DNA of 64,000 nucleotides from an uncultured Vibrio sp. (GCF_963675395.1 NZ_OY776223.1:868001-932000), one strand, 5' to 3'; positions 47,977 to 57,299 are shown, numbered from the stretch's first letter. The notes: a model not told the origin generated them from the letters alone. Numbers and translations: made by a program.

Positions 47977-50900
47977 TTATGGTTCAATACTTTTTTCACA
48001 GTAAAAGCTAATGACGACATGATAAATTGAAACAGTAATGTTACCACGCTGAAGTTCTTCTTTTCCCATCCAAAAGGTATCTGAATCTTCACCATTTACA
48101 GTTTCAAGAGCATAACCATTTGCTTTGGTAAAACCTTTGTGCTGACGTTGTTTTATGTGGTTCTTATACTTATCCAATAAGGTGACAAAATCTTTATCGA
48201 ATGCATATACGACAACAAATATCGTATTAAAGCCCTCTTGATCATACCCCGCCAACTTATCCATATGCTCATTGATATCGGTAGTACCCCATTTAAGAAG
48301 GCGAAACGCTTCAAATAACGCAATACGTCTACTTTTATTGTTATCTACTATGACACCATCCACCTCACCATAGCTTTTACCTGAAGATGAACTGCCTATT
48401 TGACTTTGATCCGAAATATGAAGTGGAGAGCTTTTTTCTCTCATATTAAAAAGACTACAAAACCATTGATTAATTCGGTCTTCGTTTGCTGGCTTACTAG
48501 AATATCCAGATAAGGATTCCTCATCTTTGACAGGTATGTAAATATTTTTGCTGCGGCTAAGTAATTCTTTAGAGACTGAAGAAACTGTTTCAACTAAATA
48601 CTCTTCAACAGAACTTCTATTTGTTATTTTCACATATGTTTCGACATCACTACCGTTAATCAGTTTAAAACTATTTGCTAGTTGCTCAGGGCTTCTTTGA
48701 TTCTTTTCAGCAATACGATCGATATACTCTGTAGCACGCGACTCCTTCGCAAAAGCGTTCATTATAACATCGTTTATTTTATCTAATTCGTCTGGCAGGG
48801 CTTCGTTTTGACCTAAGAACCTCGTATAAGATGAAAAAGCGATATCTGCTTCTTTCACCAAGTTATGCTTAAGCAGTAACTCACAATAAGGTGTAAGTAA
48901 CTGAGGGAGGACTTTCTGAGTTGAACTCAATAGTTCCCATGCTTCCTTCATTGAATTGATGTCATCAATCTTTAGGTAAGCATGAAGTATTCCAGATATC
49001 CACGGCAATGGGTAACTTGGGATAATAGACCATTGTACTTCTGCCGACTGTTCTACTTTTGCTAAAGCACTTCGAATCAAAGTTATATTTGAAGCTTCAT
49101 GATGGTTAGCAAGATAGGCATGTAACAACATTAAGATATGTTCTGGGTTCTTAGTATCTTCGACCAATCGTTTCAGAATAAGAATGCTCTTTGGAGCATC
49201 ACGTTCAATCAGGTAATATGCTAGGTAGTAGCGTCTAAAGTGCTCACATTCGTCGTAAAGCTTTCTCTCTGATGATGCAAATGGAATAGGAATGTTGTTA
49301 ACATGTGATTGAAAATCAGGGTCATATTCGCTTTGGTTAACAGCCATTAATGTAACATCTAACTTGTATTGATAACACTTTATCAATTGACGTTTATCAG
49401 TAAATAGATGGTGTTGTTCTTCTTTGAATCTACCTTCATTCAACTCATGACTTGCTTGTTTAAGAACGGTTAATGCAAGGTCAAACTCAGACGCTTGGTA
49501 TGCTGATACAAATGTTCTTTCTAAGTCATCTAAAGAGCTATTAGCAATATTGTCTATTGAGAGCTTTGTGATTGCTGATTTGAGAAGCTCTTTTCTTACA
49601 GGATGAATACAAGCTTCCATTAATTGGAAAAGCTGTGAGTTAGTTAAGATATCTTCATTTGAATCAAGAAAGTCTTCGAAGTCTGAATAATCGATTTTGT
49701 TTATGTAAACACAGAAATCAGGCCATAGATCGTAAGCATTTACTCCAATAGTGTGAAATAATCCATCTCTTTCATTAGTACCGAAGCCTAAATTGTCAAC
49801 GATAGATATATTTCTTTTATGCAGTTTACTTAAATGTTGGCAAGAGTCATGATTTGCAACCGCCATCAGTATTTGAAAGTAACAACTTATAGCTCCTTTC
49901 GCTTTATACTGAGATTTGTTTTTCCATAGCAGAGCAGATGACCAATCGTTCTTATGTCTTTTAGAAATCGACAATAGCCGATCTACATTATTTTCAATAA
50001 CTAATTTATGCCAAGGGAACTGTTTAATTAGGATTGAAGCATCTAAGTTTGATTTTTTACCTTCAAGATTTAATATCAGATCTTGCTCTAGCTCATTAGT
50101 AATAAGATTAACTAATTTACTTATATGCTCTTGAACAGTATCAAGTGAATTTCTATCGATAAAATCATATAGCCACCATAACAAAAAGTACGTGTTATTA
50201 CGTAGCTTAAAAATCGTTGGGGTCGGATAAGCATGTTCGCTTAACTCCACTCTTTCAATAATATCAATCATTGATAGTATTTTATTAGGCTCTTGATGCT
50301 TTAAAAAGTTGTTAAACAGGGTGAGATAGATTGAATCTTTAAAGTTATCTCTATATAGACCTAACTTATCAGTCAAAACAAGAACTATATCAAGAAACTC
50401 TTCACTACAGTCAGTATTGTTAGAGATCGTTTCTGCGTATCTTTTAGAGATAGAAACCTCTAATGCTTCCACAACATCTCGATTTTCAATCTGATGCGAA
50501 ATTTCATCATAGAAATGGGTAAACCAAAATATTGCGAAGTTGCATGTGTCTATTCGAGATAGGAGAACGCAGAAATATTTAGGTAATAATCGAAATCGAA
50601 ATAAGTCACCGAAAAGTAGATGCTTAAGTAAAGGGTGTTCTAACGCAAATTCTATCAGCTCTATCAGTGTATGAGGGTAAAACAGCGAATGGTTATCGAC
50701 ACAAATACTTTCCTCTAAAAGTTCCGAAATCAGCCAACTATAAAAGTAACCAACTCCTCCCCAATAATTTCTGCTTTTAAAATGATCCTGTATTTCAGCA
50801 AACTCGTTTTTACTAACATTACATAATGAATGAGAGTTGAGGGAAGGCAAAGAGTCCTTTTTAACCACGTTTTGTCGAGGTTGCTTCACACATTCATCTG

Positions 50901-51777
50901 CGTTATTAGATTCCCCCTCAGCTTGTGAACCTCCAATCGATATGGTTAATTTTAGCGTTTGAGTGTAATTGAGAACAACGTCAGAAAAATGGTTACTGTT
51001 TGATATTGAACGGGCTAAATCTTTAGGGACAGGGAGCTTTAATAAGTGTTTTTGTAGTTCTGCTGTATAAGCACTGTACTCTGCATCTGACGTCGCATAT
51101 TTAAGAACAGGGAAAGCGGCACTGCATGTAAAACGCATGATACGTAGCCACTGTTCGAAGGCTTCCTTAGAGCTAGTCGAGTTAGAAAGTAATTTCTGCC
51201 ATAAAAAGGTACTGACTAGTAGGTTAAGATTATGGTTTCTTCCGTTGAAAATATACGAGTTATCTTCTTTTTCAACATAGGAGAGTAACAGGGAAGTACT
51301 AGTGAATTCTCTGTTCCATATTTCTTCTGAAACAAAGAGATTGGGCTTTTTGTAGCCTTCCTGGCCACGTTGAATATGTTGTAAAGTTCTGAGCGTTTCT
51401 ATTACAGGAATTAGAGAGTCATCGACGTGCTGCTCAAGGTGATCTTCTAAGTTACAGGTAAGTAAAAGGCAATCAGCCTCGAACATTACAAGGCAACACT
51501 CTTCTAAATATTCAATTTCTATTCCTTTGCTAATCGATACAAGTTCGCCATTCCGCTCCCATAACTTAGTTCCATTGAGAAGCGCTGATACACAGTCTCT
51601 ATCTAGAGGTTCTGTCGTAAGTGATGAGTGCATTAGAAACTTTGCTAAATCTTCAGCTTCTTTCTGCTGCTCTAAACTGTAGAATTTCTGCGAATCAGTT
51701 GAGGCTCGTGTGAATAGCTCCAAAAGAGATTTAATCTTCGACCAGTCCCTTGAATGCTCAACATGATTTACAGCCAT
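47977..51777 (-). CDS. 1266-residue alpha-helical protein with C-terminal PD-(D/E)XK-like nuclease domain
   Basis: Most of the chain (~1-1050) is helical with TPR-like pairs of helices in the second half (for example FDLALTVLKQASHELNEG and ADIAFSSYTRFLGQNEALPDEL). The last ~130 residues contain GEVDGVIV, then ALFEAFRL, then INEHMDKLAGYDQEG: the acidic and Glu-x-x residue spacing of restriction-endonuclease folds. No NTPase motif is convincing; GSSSSGKS before the nuclease is probably a linker. It is a single gene facing the ABC-3C operon. A large stand-alone defence nuclease is inferred; no exact family is recognised. Confidence 0.7.
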   Translation of the reverse strand: MAVNHVEHSRDWSKIKSLLELFTRASTDSQKFYSLEQQKEAEDLAKFLMHSSLTTEPLDRDCVSALLNGTKLWERNGELVSISKGIEIEYLEECCLVMFEADCLLLTCNLEDHLEQHVDDSLIPVIETLRTLQHIQRGQEGYKKPNLFVSEEIWNREFTSTSLLLSYVEKEDNSYIFNGRNHNLNLLVSTFLWQKLLSNSTSSKEAFEQWLRIMRFTCSAAFPVLKYATSDAEYSAYTAELQKHLLKLPVPKDLARSISNSNHFSDVVLNYTQTLKLTISIGGSQAEGESNNADECVKQPRQNVVKKDSLPSLNSHSLCNVSKNEFAEIQDHFKSRNYWGGVGYFYSWLISELLEESICVDNHSLFYPHTLIELIEFALEHPLLKHLLFGDLFRFRLLPKYFCVLLSRIDTCNFAIFWFTHFYDEISHQIENRDVVEALEVSISKRYAETISNNTDCSEEFLDIVLVLTDKLGLYRDNFKDSIYLTLFNNFLKHQEPNKILSMIDIIERVELSEHAYPTPTIFKLRNNTYFLLWWLYDFIDRNSLDTVQEHISKLVNLITNELEQDLILNLEGKKSNLDASILIKQFPWHKLVIENNVDRLLSISKRHKNDWSSALLWKNKSQYKAKGAISCYFQILMAVANHDSCQHLSKLHKRNISIVDNLGFGTNERDGLFHTIGVNAYDLWPDFCVYINKIDYSDFEDFLDSNEDILTNSQLFQLMEACIHPVRKELLKSAITKLSIDNIANSSLDDLERTFVSAYQASEFDLALTVLKQASHELNEGRFKEEQHHLFTDKRQLIKCYQYKLDVTLMAVNQSEYDPDFQSHVNNIPIPFASSERKLYDECEHFRRYYLAYYLIERDAPKSILILKRLVEDTKNPEHILMLLHAYLANHHEASNITLIRSALAKVEQSAEVQWSIIPSYPLPWISGILHAYLKIDDINSMKEAWELLSSTQKVLPQLLTPYCELLLKHNLVKEADIAFSSYTRFLGQNEALPDELDKINDVIMNAFAKESRATEYIDRIAEKNQRSPEQLANSFKLINGSDVETYVKITNRSSVEEYLVETVSSVSKELLSRSKNIYIPVKDEESLSGYSSKPANEDRINQWFCSLFNMREKSSPLHISDQSQIGSSSSGKSYGEVDGVIVDNNKSRRIALFEAFRLLKWGTTDINEHMDKLAGYDQEGFNTIFVVVYAFDKDFVTLLDKYKNHIKQRQHKGFTKANGYALETVNGEDSDTFWMGKEELQRGNITVSIYHVVISFYCEKSIEP

Positions 51778-52118
51778 AGTATCTTCTCTTGATTCAAACG
51801 AATAGATAAAATTATATTATACACTTAAAAATCAATATGATACTCGTTGATTTTTATAAAACAATGCAAAAGAGCAAGATACTTTACGCATGACTCTTCA
51901 TACAAAGCTAAGACACTACGCAACTATTAGGAAAACTAGGTCAAAAATGTCTATAGGTATATGTTAAGAACCTCATGGTTTAAATGACTTTGGGGCAGAA
52001 ATTTTTCAGCCCGATCAAGCTGAAACAAAGATGGACAGGAGGTGTTAGCAACTTTGCTAAATTTACAAAAGATAAACTAGTTCAAATATGAAAACTCCTC
52101 CATACAAATAAGTAAATC
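51778..52118. other. Non-coding stretch upstream of the large nuclease gene
   Basis: 341 bases, AT-rich, with the presumed promoter of the large gene on the minus strand at 51790-51850. No gene is visible. Confidence 0.4.
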
Positions 52119-52145
52119 CGGCCACAGTCAAACTGACTATGGCCG
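52119..52145 (-). terminator. Hairpin after the small-protein operon
   Basis: CGGCCACAGTCA and TGACTATGGCCG pair at 11 of 12 positions around loop AAC. It lies nine bases past the last stop on the minus strand; the T-run is short. Confidence 0.65.
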
Positions 52146-52153
52146 CTTTCTAG

Positions 52154-52294
52154 TTATTCATCATCGCCCAAGTAATCATCATTATTTGGGTTATGAGCAT
52201 CCGCCCAATCATCCATATCGGCATCGTTATTTGGGTTATTGATATCTGACCAGATATCAAGCTCATCTTGAGACATTTCACTTGGATCTGGCAT
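52154..52294 (-). CDS. Very acidic small protein with NPNND repeats (46 aa)
   Basis: ATG 52294 lies one base after the stop of the basic protein gene. The 46 residues are rich in Asp/Glu and contain two copies of a W(S/A)D..NPNND unit (DIWSDINNPNND and DDWADAHNPNND). Predicted disordered. Its unknown role may be tied to its oppositely charged neighbour. Confidence 0.65.
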   Translation of the reverse strand: MPDPSEMSQDELDIWSDINNPNNDADMDDWADAHNPNNDDYLGDDE

Positions 52295-52295
52295 A

Positions 52296-52439
52296 TTATT
52301 TCTTCCCTTGCTGATTAGGGTTTATCTGCTTACCGCGATTACCCTGATTCTGATCGTACTGACGGTTGGTTCCCTTAGTGCCTTTATTTGCGTTTGGGGT
52401 ATTTGACGCATTGTCAGCAGGTGTTATTTTTTTAGCCAT
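52296..52439 (-). CDS. Basic, disordered small protein (47 aa)
   Basis: 47 residues, rich in Lys, Asn, Gln and Gly (MAKKITPADNASNTP at the start, KQINPNQQGKK at the end). ATG 52439 is 12 bases downstream of the 94-aa gene, and the next gene starts one base after its stop. No family is recognised; the coding case rests on its place in the operon, its start and its ordered charge. Confidence 0.6.
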   Translation of the reverse strand: MAKKITPADNASNTPNANKGTKGTNRQYDQNQGNRGKQINPNQQGKK

Positions 52440-52451
52440 ATTCTGATTTCC

Positions 52452-52736
52452 TTAATTAAAACTAGACTTATGAATTTGCTTGATAGTTCGCTCAAATCCT
52501 TGCCTAGTTGTTATCGCTTTAGGGTGCAGTCCATCAGAGTTATCCTGCCAAACAAATCGAAGCCCTCTTCCTAATCTGAACCTAATAAAGGTCGGGGAAC
52601 TGCGAATCTTCTTCCCTCCTAGACTAAGATAAGAAGCCCCCGATTTAAGTGACCTTTCAATTTCGAAAGCACGCTTAACCTGGCACAGTGGAATATGAGA
52701 ATGGAATGTATCAATAAGTTGTTTTGTCGATGTCAT
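52452..52736 (-). CDS. Orphan 94-aa protein, possibly ParE-like
   Basis: AGGAGA precedes the ATG at 52736 by seven bases. It is basic, with YLSLGGKKIRSSPTFIRFRLGRGLRFVW forming likely beta strands and a closing helix. The pattern recalls compact RelE/ParE-fold proteins, but no catalytic residue set can be named. It heads the three-gene operon. Confidence 0.6.
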   Translation of the reverse strand: MTSTKQLIDTFHSHIPLCQVKRAFEIERSLKSGASYLSLGGKKIRSSPTFIRFRLGRGLRFVWQDNSDGLHPKAITTRQGFERTIKQIHKSSFN

Positions 52737-52772
52737 TCTTGCTCTCCTTGATGAACTGAGAACAGAATGATT

Positions 52773-52787
52773 GAGTGCACTGCACTC
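52773..52787. promoter_or_regulatory. 15-bp palindrome upstream of the 94-aa gene
   Basis: GAGTGCA, central C, TGCACTC: perfect 7-bp arms, 37 bases before the start codon at 52736. It may be an operator for the small operon. Confidence 0.45.
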
Positions 52788-52794
52788 GCAACAA

Positions 52795-53469
52795 CTAATT
52801 AATTAAATCGTCCAATAAATTATCGAACTCGTTCGCTTCGAGGTATTGCTGGCATATCAGTGACTGATACTTGGATAGAACAGGATGTTCAGTTTGAAGG
52901 GAAGATGCTGCTTCATAAGCCTTTTCAAGATCGCCATTTAAGTAATATAGCATCATGGTTTCGCCATCACTCAATACAGCACTTTGAGCTAGCAGAGCTT
53001 GCATAACACTGGTGATATTACCAATCGATAATTGTGGGAGTTCATAGAATGGATTTGGTAGGCGATTTTCCGACAACGAAACACTCGATTTCATTATGTT
53101 AATAAACTGCTCCAGTGCTTCAGATTGGATACCTACACCAATAATGGATTGTCGACCAGCTAAAATAACGTTTAAAAATTCGGCAGCCTCCATACGCTTA
53201 CCACTATCGGTAAAGATAGCCTTAACACGTTTGCTATCGGCAAAAAAACCTTGCAGCAACACTGCATTGTGAAACTTATTTAGACTTTCGCGTGCTATGA
53301 TCAAATGGTTTTTCTCTGAACCAATCCCCATCTGTTCTTTGTTGACGATAAGAAAACCTTTACTTCGTACAAGCGGGTAAACAAGATCTTTAAATGATTT
53401 GTGCTCAGACAGTTCAACAGAAAACAACTTTCTTATCGCGTCAGGAGGTGACAATCCATCATATTTCAC
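52795..53469 (-). CDS. Orphan protein (224 aa), third gene of a three-gene operon
   Basis: A soluble protein. The N-terminal part is mixed alpha/beta (LVYPLVRSKGFLIVNKEQMGIG). A hydrophobic helix pair sits in the middle. The C-terminal part has TPR-like helices (GDLEKAYEAASSLQTEHP). It overlaps the upstream gene by 11 bases. No known family. Confidence 0.65.
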   Translation of the reverse strand: MKYDGLSPPDAIRKLFSVELSEHKSFKDLVYPLVRSKGFLIVNKEQMGIGSEKNHLIIARESLNKFHNAVLLQGFFADSKRVKAIFTDSGKRMEAAEFLNVILAGRQSIIGVGIQSEALEQFINIMKSSVSLSENRLPNPFYELPQLSIGNITSVMQALLAQSAVLSDGETMMLYYLNGDLEKAYEAASSLQTEHPVLSKYQSLICQQYLEANEFDNLLDDLIN

Positions 53470-53791
53470 AAGACAACCTTAACAACTTTTTTTCAGATGG
53501 TGGGTTTTCTTCAAGAGCGTATTTCGCAATAAATTCCGCTCGCTTAAACCAATCAGATCGACACTGATACTCACTTTTTGCGTACTGCTCTATCACACCC
53601 AAACAGTAACCTGCCCTTAAACTTTCGGATAACGAAGTAGTTTGGGCAGCTAACAGATGCTTTTCATTTTTGGACGCGTATATGTTAATTAACTCTGTGC
53701 AACTATCTGTTAATGAAAGAGATTTGGCTGAGGTAATTACTGGCACTAGCAAAAGACCAAGAGCAATGATAGAGGTGTTTTTACGTAGCAT
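53459..53791 (-). CDS. Exported small protein, Rap1a/Tai immunity-like pattern
   Basis: 110 residues from ATG 53791, which starts the signal peptide (LLRKNTSIIALGLLLVPVITSA-type sequence); upstream starts add a charged leader. The mature part has four Cys and the order C-x-LINIY, RAGYCLGVIEQY, QC, then a helix and LSC at the end. That order resembles the Rap1a/Tai family of periplasmic T6SS immunity proteins. No T6SS effector is next to it, so the call is tentative. Confidence 0.6.
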   Translation of the reverse strand: MLRKNTSIIALGLLLVPVITSAKSLSLTDSCTELINIYASKNEKHLLAAQTTSLSESLRAGYCLGVIEQYAKSEYQCRSDWFKRAEFIAKYALEENPPSEKKLLRLSCEI

Positions 53792-53792
53792 T

Positions 53793-54416
53793 CTAGATAT
53801 CCGATGTTGTTTTTGGGGATTGCTCCTGCGAAGTAGCATTGTTCTTGTCGCTACTGTCATATCCATTTAGAGCTTGAGAATAAGTAACCTTTGTCCTTTT
53901 CTTCTTGCTGGGCACTGCTATGTATAGGCTTAAAAGAATACAAGCAAACGCAAACATCTGGCTATAGTTCTCACCATGAAGCATTGCCCAGTTTAGATAT
54001 TCAGTCCCCTCTAGCAAATCAGAGAAAGCTACAACACTTGCGGCCAACCAGACGAATAGTACAAATCTGCCATACCAGATTAAAGGCATGGATAGAATAT
54101 TCCACCAACGCTCACTAGTTTGACGCGTGTAGAAGATATATCGCCTTAAAAGAACTAGAGCTAAGACGGCGAACACAACCTCGATAGTTGATATGTCGGA
54201 TAAACCCTCTTGGTGTTCGAAAATATTGCTAAGCTCCAACCATAAGGATGTCAGTGCCATTCCCGCTAGAGTTATGAACGAACATACGTTGAGTAGTGTT
54301 GCCACTACTCTCCCTACTGCCCAATCCAATTCAAATAACAGATGGAGAGAGCCTACCGATTTTTCAGGCTCATTGATTCGTACTTGCTGTTGCTGTTCTA
54401 CGTTTGATCTATCCAT
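53793..54416 (-). CDS. Orphan membrane protein (207 aa)
   Basis: Four membrane helices, at about residues 40-62, 80-97, 113-132 and 150-167, with a polar Gln-rich N-terminus and a Lys/Ser-rich tail. It is the first gene of the operon and ends one base before the exported protein starts. The topology suggests a small inner-membrane sensor or pore. No family is recognised. Confidence 0.65.
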   Translation of the reverse strand: MDRSNVEQQQQVRINEPEKSVGSLHLLFELDWAVGRVVATLLNVCSFITLAGMALTSLWLELSNIFEHQEGLSDISTIEVVFAVLALVLLRRYIFYTRQTSERWWNILSMPLIWYGRFVLFVWLAASVVAFSDLLEGTEYLNWAMLHGENYSQMFAFACILLSLYIAVPSKKKRTKVTYSQALNGYDSSDKNNATSQEQSPKTTSDI

Positions 54417-54863
54417 GATTCAGAGAGAAAGAAGTAAATTTGATATTCCATCAGTTTAACAAGCTCATCCGATAAATGTAACAGCTTTTCTTTTACTTTC
54501 AGAAGGTTCTGACCGTTTTCAGGCAAGAACACATTGTAGAGGCCGACTGCAATTGGCTATTTTGTTGGAGGACTTATCTGACTGCGTTTCGACTATGGTG
54601 ACATTACTTTAATTAAGCTAAATAATTCTTCGTTGATATTCCTAACATCAGAGATAAAAATGTCATATCTCTGCCTCTCTAACCAATTGGGAGAAGCCTT
54701 GGGGCAGAACTGATTAAGGGTAACCTGCTAGATCTAGTCACATTGGGGGAAATGAAACCCACAGGTTGCATTCAGACTAATTCAGCTTAGTAACTAACTC
54801 TATTAATATTATTTCAACCGAGGCTGCGTACAATAGCGCAGCCCTATAAGAAATGACTCTGCC
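54417..54863. other. Non-coding stretch in the island
   Basis: 447 bases without a supported gene. It holds the promoter of the operon at 54416 and, at about 54821-54845, a GGCTGCG/CGCAGCC hairpin just past the 54864 gene that may terminate it. The rest may be a scar of lost cargo. Confidence 0.4.
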
Positions 54864-55235
54864 TTAATGGCTTTCTTCAATCAATCGCTTGATGGTTTTA
54901 CCCATATTTACAGTGAGGCAGCAATCAAGTGGCAATAGTGGGGACTGTTCTGCATTTTCAGTTACTACCTCTATTTTATAAACAAAATCGTTCTTTTTTA
55001 GCCATTCAATGACGCCAGTCTCAACCTCAACTTGTACCTCATTATCAAGCAAGTACGCGGCAATTAGAGGTGTGTCAGCATCATGATATCGAACAAAAAA
55101 CTGGTGCTCTCCTTCCATCAGATTTACGGCAAAGCGATTTTGTTCGCCACCAAAGGTCAGGTTAATGTTGTCATTAGTGAAAACAAGTGTGTCAGATGTG
55201 CCCTTAAACTCACTGAGTACAGGTTGATAACTCAT
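54864..55235 (-). CDS. Orphan beta-rich protein (123 aa)
   Basis: ATG 55235 is chosen because GGAG lies six bases before it. The sequence alternates in the way of a beta-sandwich (LVFTNDNINLTFGGEQNRFAVNLMEGEHQFFVRYHD). No family or catalytic motif is recognised. Single gene. Confidence 0.6.
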   Translation of the reverse strand: MSYQPVLSEFKGTSDTLVFTNDNINLTFGGEQNRFAVNLMEGEHQFFVRYHDADTPLIAAYLLDNEVQVEVETGVIEWLKKNDFVYKIEVVTENAEQSPLLPLDCCLTVNMGKTIKRLIEESH

Positions 55236-55497
55236 ATAGAACTCCATTTTTACCATCGAATCGGAATGTGTGACTCCATATGTGGCGATTTTGAATGCCA
55301 GTGGGTAAACAATTTGCTGATTTATATAATTTTTACTGCTACTTAAATTCCATTTTAGAACCTAAGGTCAAACTCAATTATGAGTCATAAACTTAAAAAA
55401 GCGATATGTATTCTGTCTGATACTCATTTGTAGGTAAACGTAAGTTTGAGCCAAAAACCTTAAGGGAGCTTTTCAAGCTCATCACTTGATACGGAAA

Positions 55498-55686
55498 TCA
55501 GTTGATGAAATCTGCTACTATTTTCAACAGCTCAGACGCAGGTCTTGCAGACACGGCATTTTTGTAAACAATAATTTTATCGCCATATTGGACAATAAGG
55601 TTCCCTTCATCACTTAGTACAAGTGATGCGACAACCTTCTCCCCCATATCTTCGTGTATTATGCGTTGTATGTCTTCAAAAATCAT
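55498..55686 (-). CDS. Orphan small protein (62 aa)
   Basis: A short alpha/beta/alpha frame: helix EDIQRIIHEDMGEK, strands VVASLVLSDEGNLIVQYGDKIIVY, helix SELLKIVADFIN. Its protein-like pattern and a downstream hairpin (GAGCTT/AAGCTC at 55466-55480) support it. Probably co-transcribed with the next gene upstream at 55726-56013. Confidence 0.6.
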   Translation of the reverse strand: MIFEDIQRIIHEDMGEKVVASLVLSDEGNLIVQYGDKIIVYKNAVSARPASELLKIVADFIN

Positions 55687-55725
55687 ATCGTACCTTATGA
55701 ACTAAACCTAAAATTCATTAAACGT

Positions 55726-56013
55726 TCATACAGATAACCTAATGGCATCAAAATATGCTCCCGAAAAATATGAGTGACCAACGATAAATATGTCATACTT
55801 GATCGTCACATCTCCGCCAAGGTTTGTTTGATCTATATGGGCTTTCAGGTAATGCTTACAACTGATTAGCCAGTGACTTAAAAGCTGTTGGGAAGACGTT
55901 TGGATAGTTAGTTCAAACTCGGCAAAATTACCTTGCAGTCTCACTTTGTCGACAGTAAAAAAATGCAAAGCATTATTATCCAACAGACTAAGTTCGTAGA
56001 TTAATTCGTCCAT
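55726..56013 (-). CDS. Orphan small protein (95 aa)
   Basis: A beta-rich protein with ELTIQTSSQQLLSHWLISCKHYLK in the middle. It lies 39 bases upstream of the 62-aa gene and 62 bases downstream of the ParB-like gene, same strand, so it may belong to the ParB-like operon. No family recognised. Confidence 0.6.
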   Translation of the reverse strand: MDELIYELSLLDNNALHFFTVDKVRLQGNFAEFELTIQTSSQQLLSHWLISCKHYLKAHIDQTNLGGDVTIKYDIFIVGHSYFSGAYFDAIRLSV

Positions 56014-56075
56014 AAATTTTTCCCATCTAAAAGATTTAGGCAGGCTGATTACTTTGTGTGCCTGCCTAACAATAT

Positions 56076-57299
56076 TTATCTCTTAATTTGTACGTTACTT
56101 TGCTTTTGAATTCGTTTTGGGGTTGGCCCTTTAGGTACACACGGAACGGTAAATGGCTCGTTTATGTTACCAGCAGCGGGTAACGGAGTATTGTTTCCGT
56201 GTTCATCTTTTTTATATCGAGCCACTCGGCGTACGCTGATTTTATTACCAGCAATAGGTAGGCCTAAATGAGCATTCCACCCTTTAAAGATTGCGGATAA
56301 CTTACAAAGGAGGGAGTAGGAAGTCGACTCGTGCACTATTGATTGAAGATAGTTTCGCACCTGATATTCGATATCATCCTCAGAATTCAATCCTAATGAT
56401 GAGATAACACGAATGAGATAGGTTTCTGGGCAAAGTGGTAATTCATCGCATTCATAGTCAGACAACTGCTTTTTAATTAGATAGTGTGCAAAAGCATATA
56501 TTGCCTCTGATGCTTGGCATTCTCTTCTATGTTTTTTGACATTCTCAGCTATAAAATGAACCGACAACGCTAACTCGTTATGTTCCTCAACATATGCCAA
56601 GATCTCAGCGGGCTGGAAAGCGGTTCCTTGTGTTCCACGAAAGGCAAACGGGTTTCTGGTCATATCAAAAGATTTAGCGAGCATTGCGACGCGAGAAAGC
56701 ACAGAAGCGCTGACCGTGACTCCTGCCATTTCAAGCACTTGTGCTCTAGAACGCATATTTCCCACATCAATGTGTGCAAAACTAAGGTCATCTGTCACCC
56801 CATAGGTGATAGGGGCAATAAAGCCCGTTCCAGCCTCACATGCAGCTTCTAGTCGGTGATGGCCGTTAAGAATCTCACCATCATTAGAAATGATGATAGG
56901 TTCGCCTGTGAGGCACCATTCACCCGCCCTCATTGCTTGTGCATATTTTCTGACTTTTGTTTTGCTAAGTCGACGGTTCTTATGGTTTTCATTTACTACC
57001 CCTCGGCTAGAGAACTGCAACATATCTCTAGCTAATTGAGGGCTAATATAAATTTCAATATGCCTGAGAGTGGTATGTACAACTCTTACCCCAGAATAAT
57101 ACCTAGAGTTTTCCTTAAAGATCTCTTCTAGTTGAGCGGCTGAAAGTGTTTCTGTAGATTTTTTTAAAAGGTTGGTTGAGCTAGCTAAATAACTAGTTCT
57201 TCCACCTTCGTCAAAACGCTCTACTAGTCTATCTACAATTGAACTTTCGAGAGCCTCATTAGTTATTTCATCGGAGTTCCCGACACGTTTGTCTGTCAT
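56076..57299 (-). CDS. ParB/sulfiredoxin-like nucleotide-binding domain protein
   Basis: 407 residues from ATG 57299 (AGGA eight bases upstream; an earlier start lacks it). Residues ~100-185 hold a ParB-like domain: LSKTKVRKYAQAMRAGEW, then GEPIIISNDGEILNGHHRLEAA, whose NGHHR is the phosphate-binding G-x-x-R motif of the superfamily. The C-terminal ~220 residues are helical with a basic Pro/Lys-rich tail. It is not a partition operon: no ParA is present. A role in sensing or binding DNA/nucleotide on the island is inferred. Confidence 0.78.
   Translation of the reverse strand: MTDKRVGNSDEITNEALESSIVDRLVERFDEGGRTSYLASSTNLLKKSTETLSAAQLEEIFKENSRYYSGVRVVHTTLRHIEIYISPQLARDMLQFSSRGVVNENHKNRRLSKTKVRKYAQAMRAGEWCLTGEPIIISNDGEILNGHHRLEAACEAGTGFIAPITYGVTDDLSFAHIDVGNMRSRAQVLEMAGVTVSASVLSRVAMLAKSFDMTRNPFAFRGTQGTAFQPAEILAYVEEHNELALSVHFIAENVKKHRRECQASEAIYAFAHYLIKKQLSDYECDELPLCPETYLIRVISSLGLNSEDDIEYQVRNYLQSIVHESTSYSLLCKLSAIFKGWNAHLGLPIAGNKISVRRVARYKKDEHGNNTPLPAAGNINEPFTVPCVPKGPTPKRIQKQSNVQIKR

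Noticed and set aside
48370..48400. Walker A-like GSSSSGKS in the 1266-aa protein
   Set aside because: It lies in a Gly/Ser linker just before the nuclease motif GEVD, with no Walker B or Rossmann context, so it is most likely chance.
51988..54710. The 11-mer TTGGGGCAGAA present at about 51990 and 54700
   Set aside because: Considered as an internal recombination site, but similarity does not extend beyond the 11 bases and no genes are bounded by it in a meaningful way.
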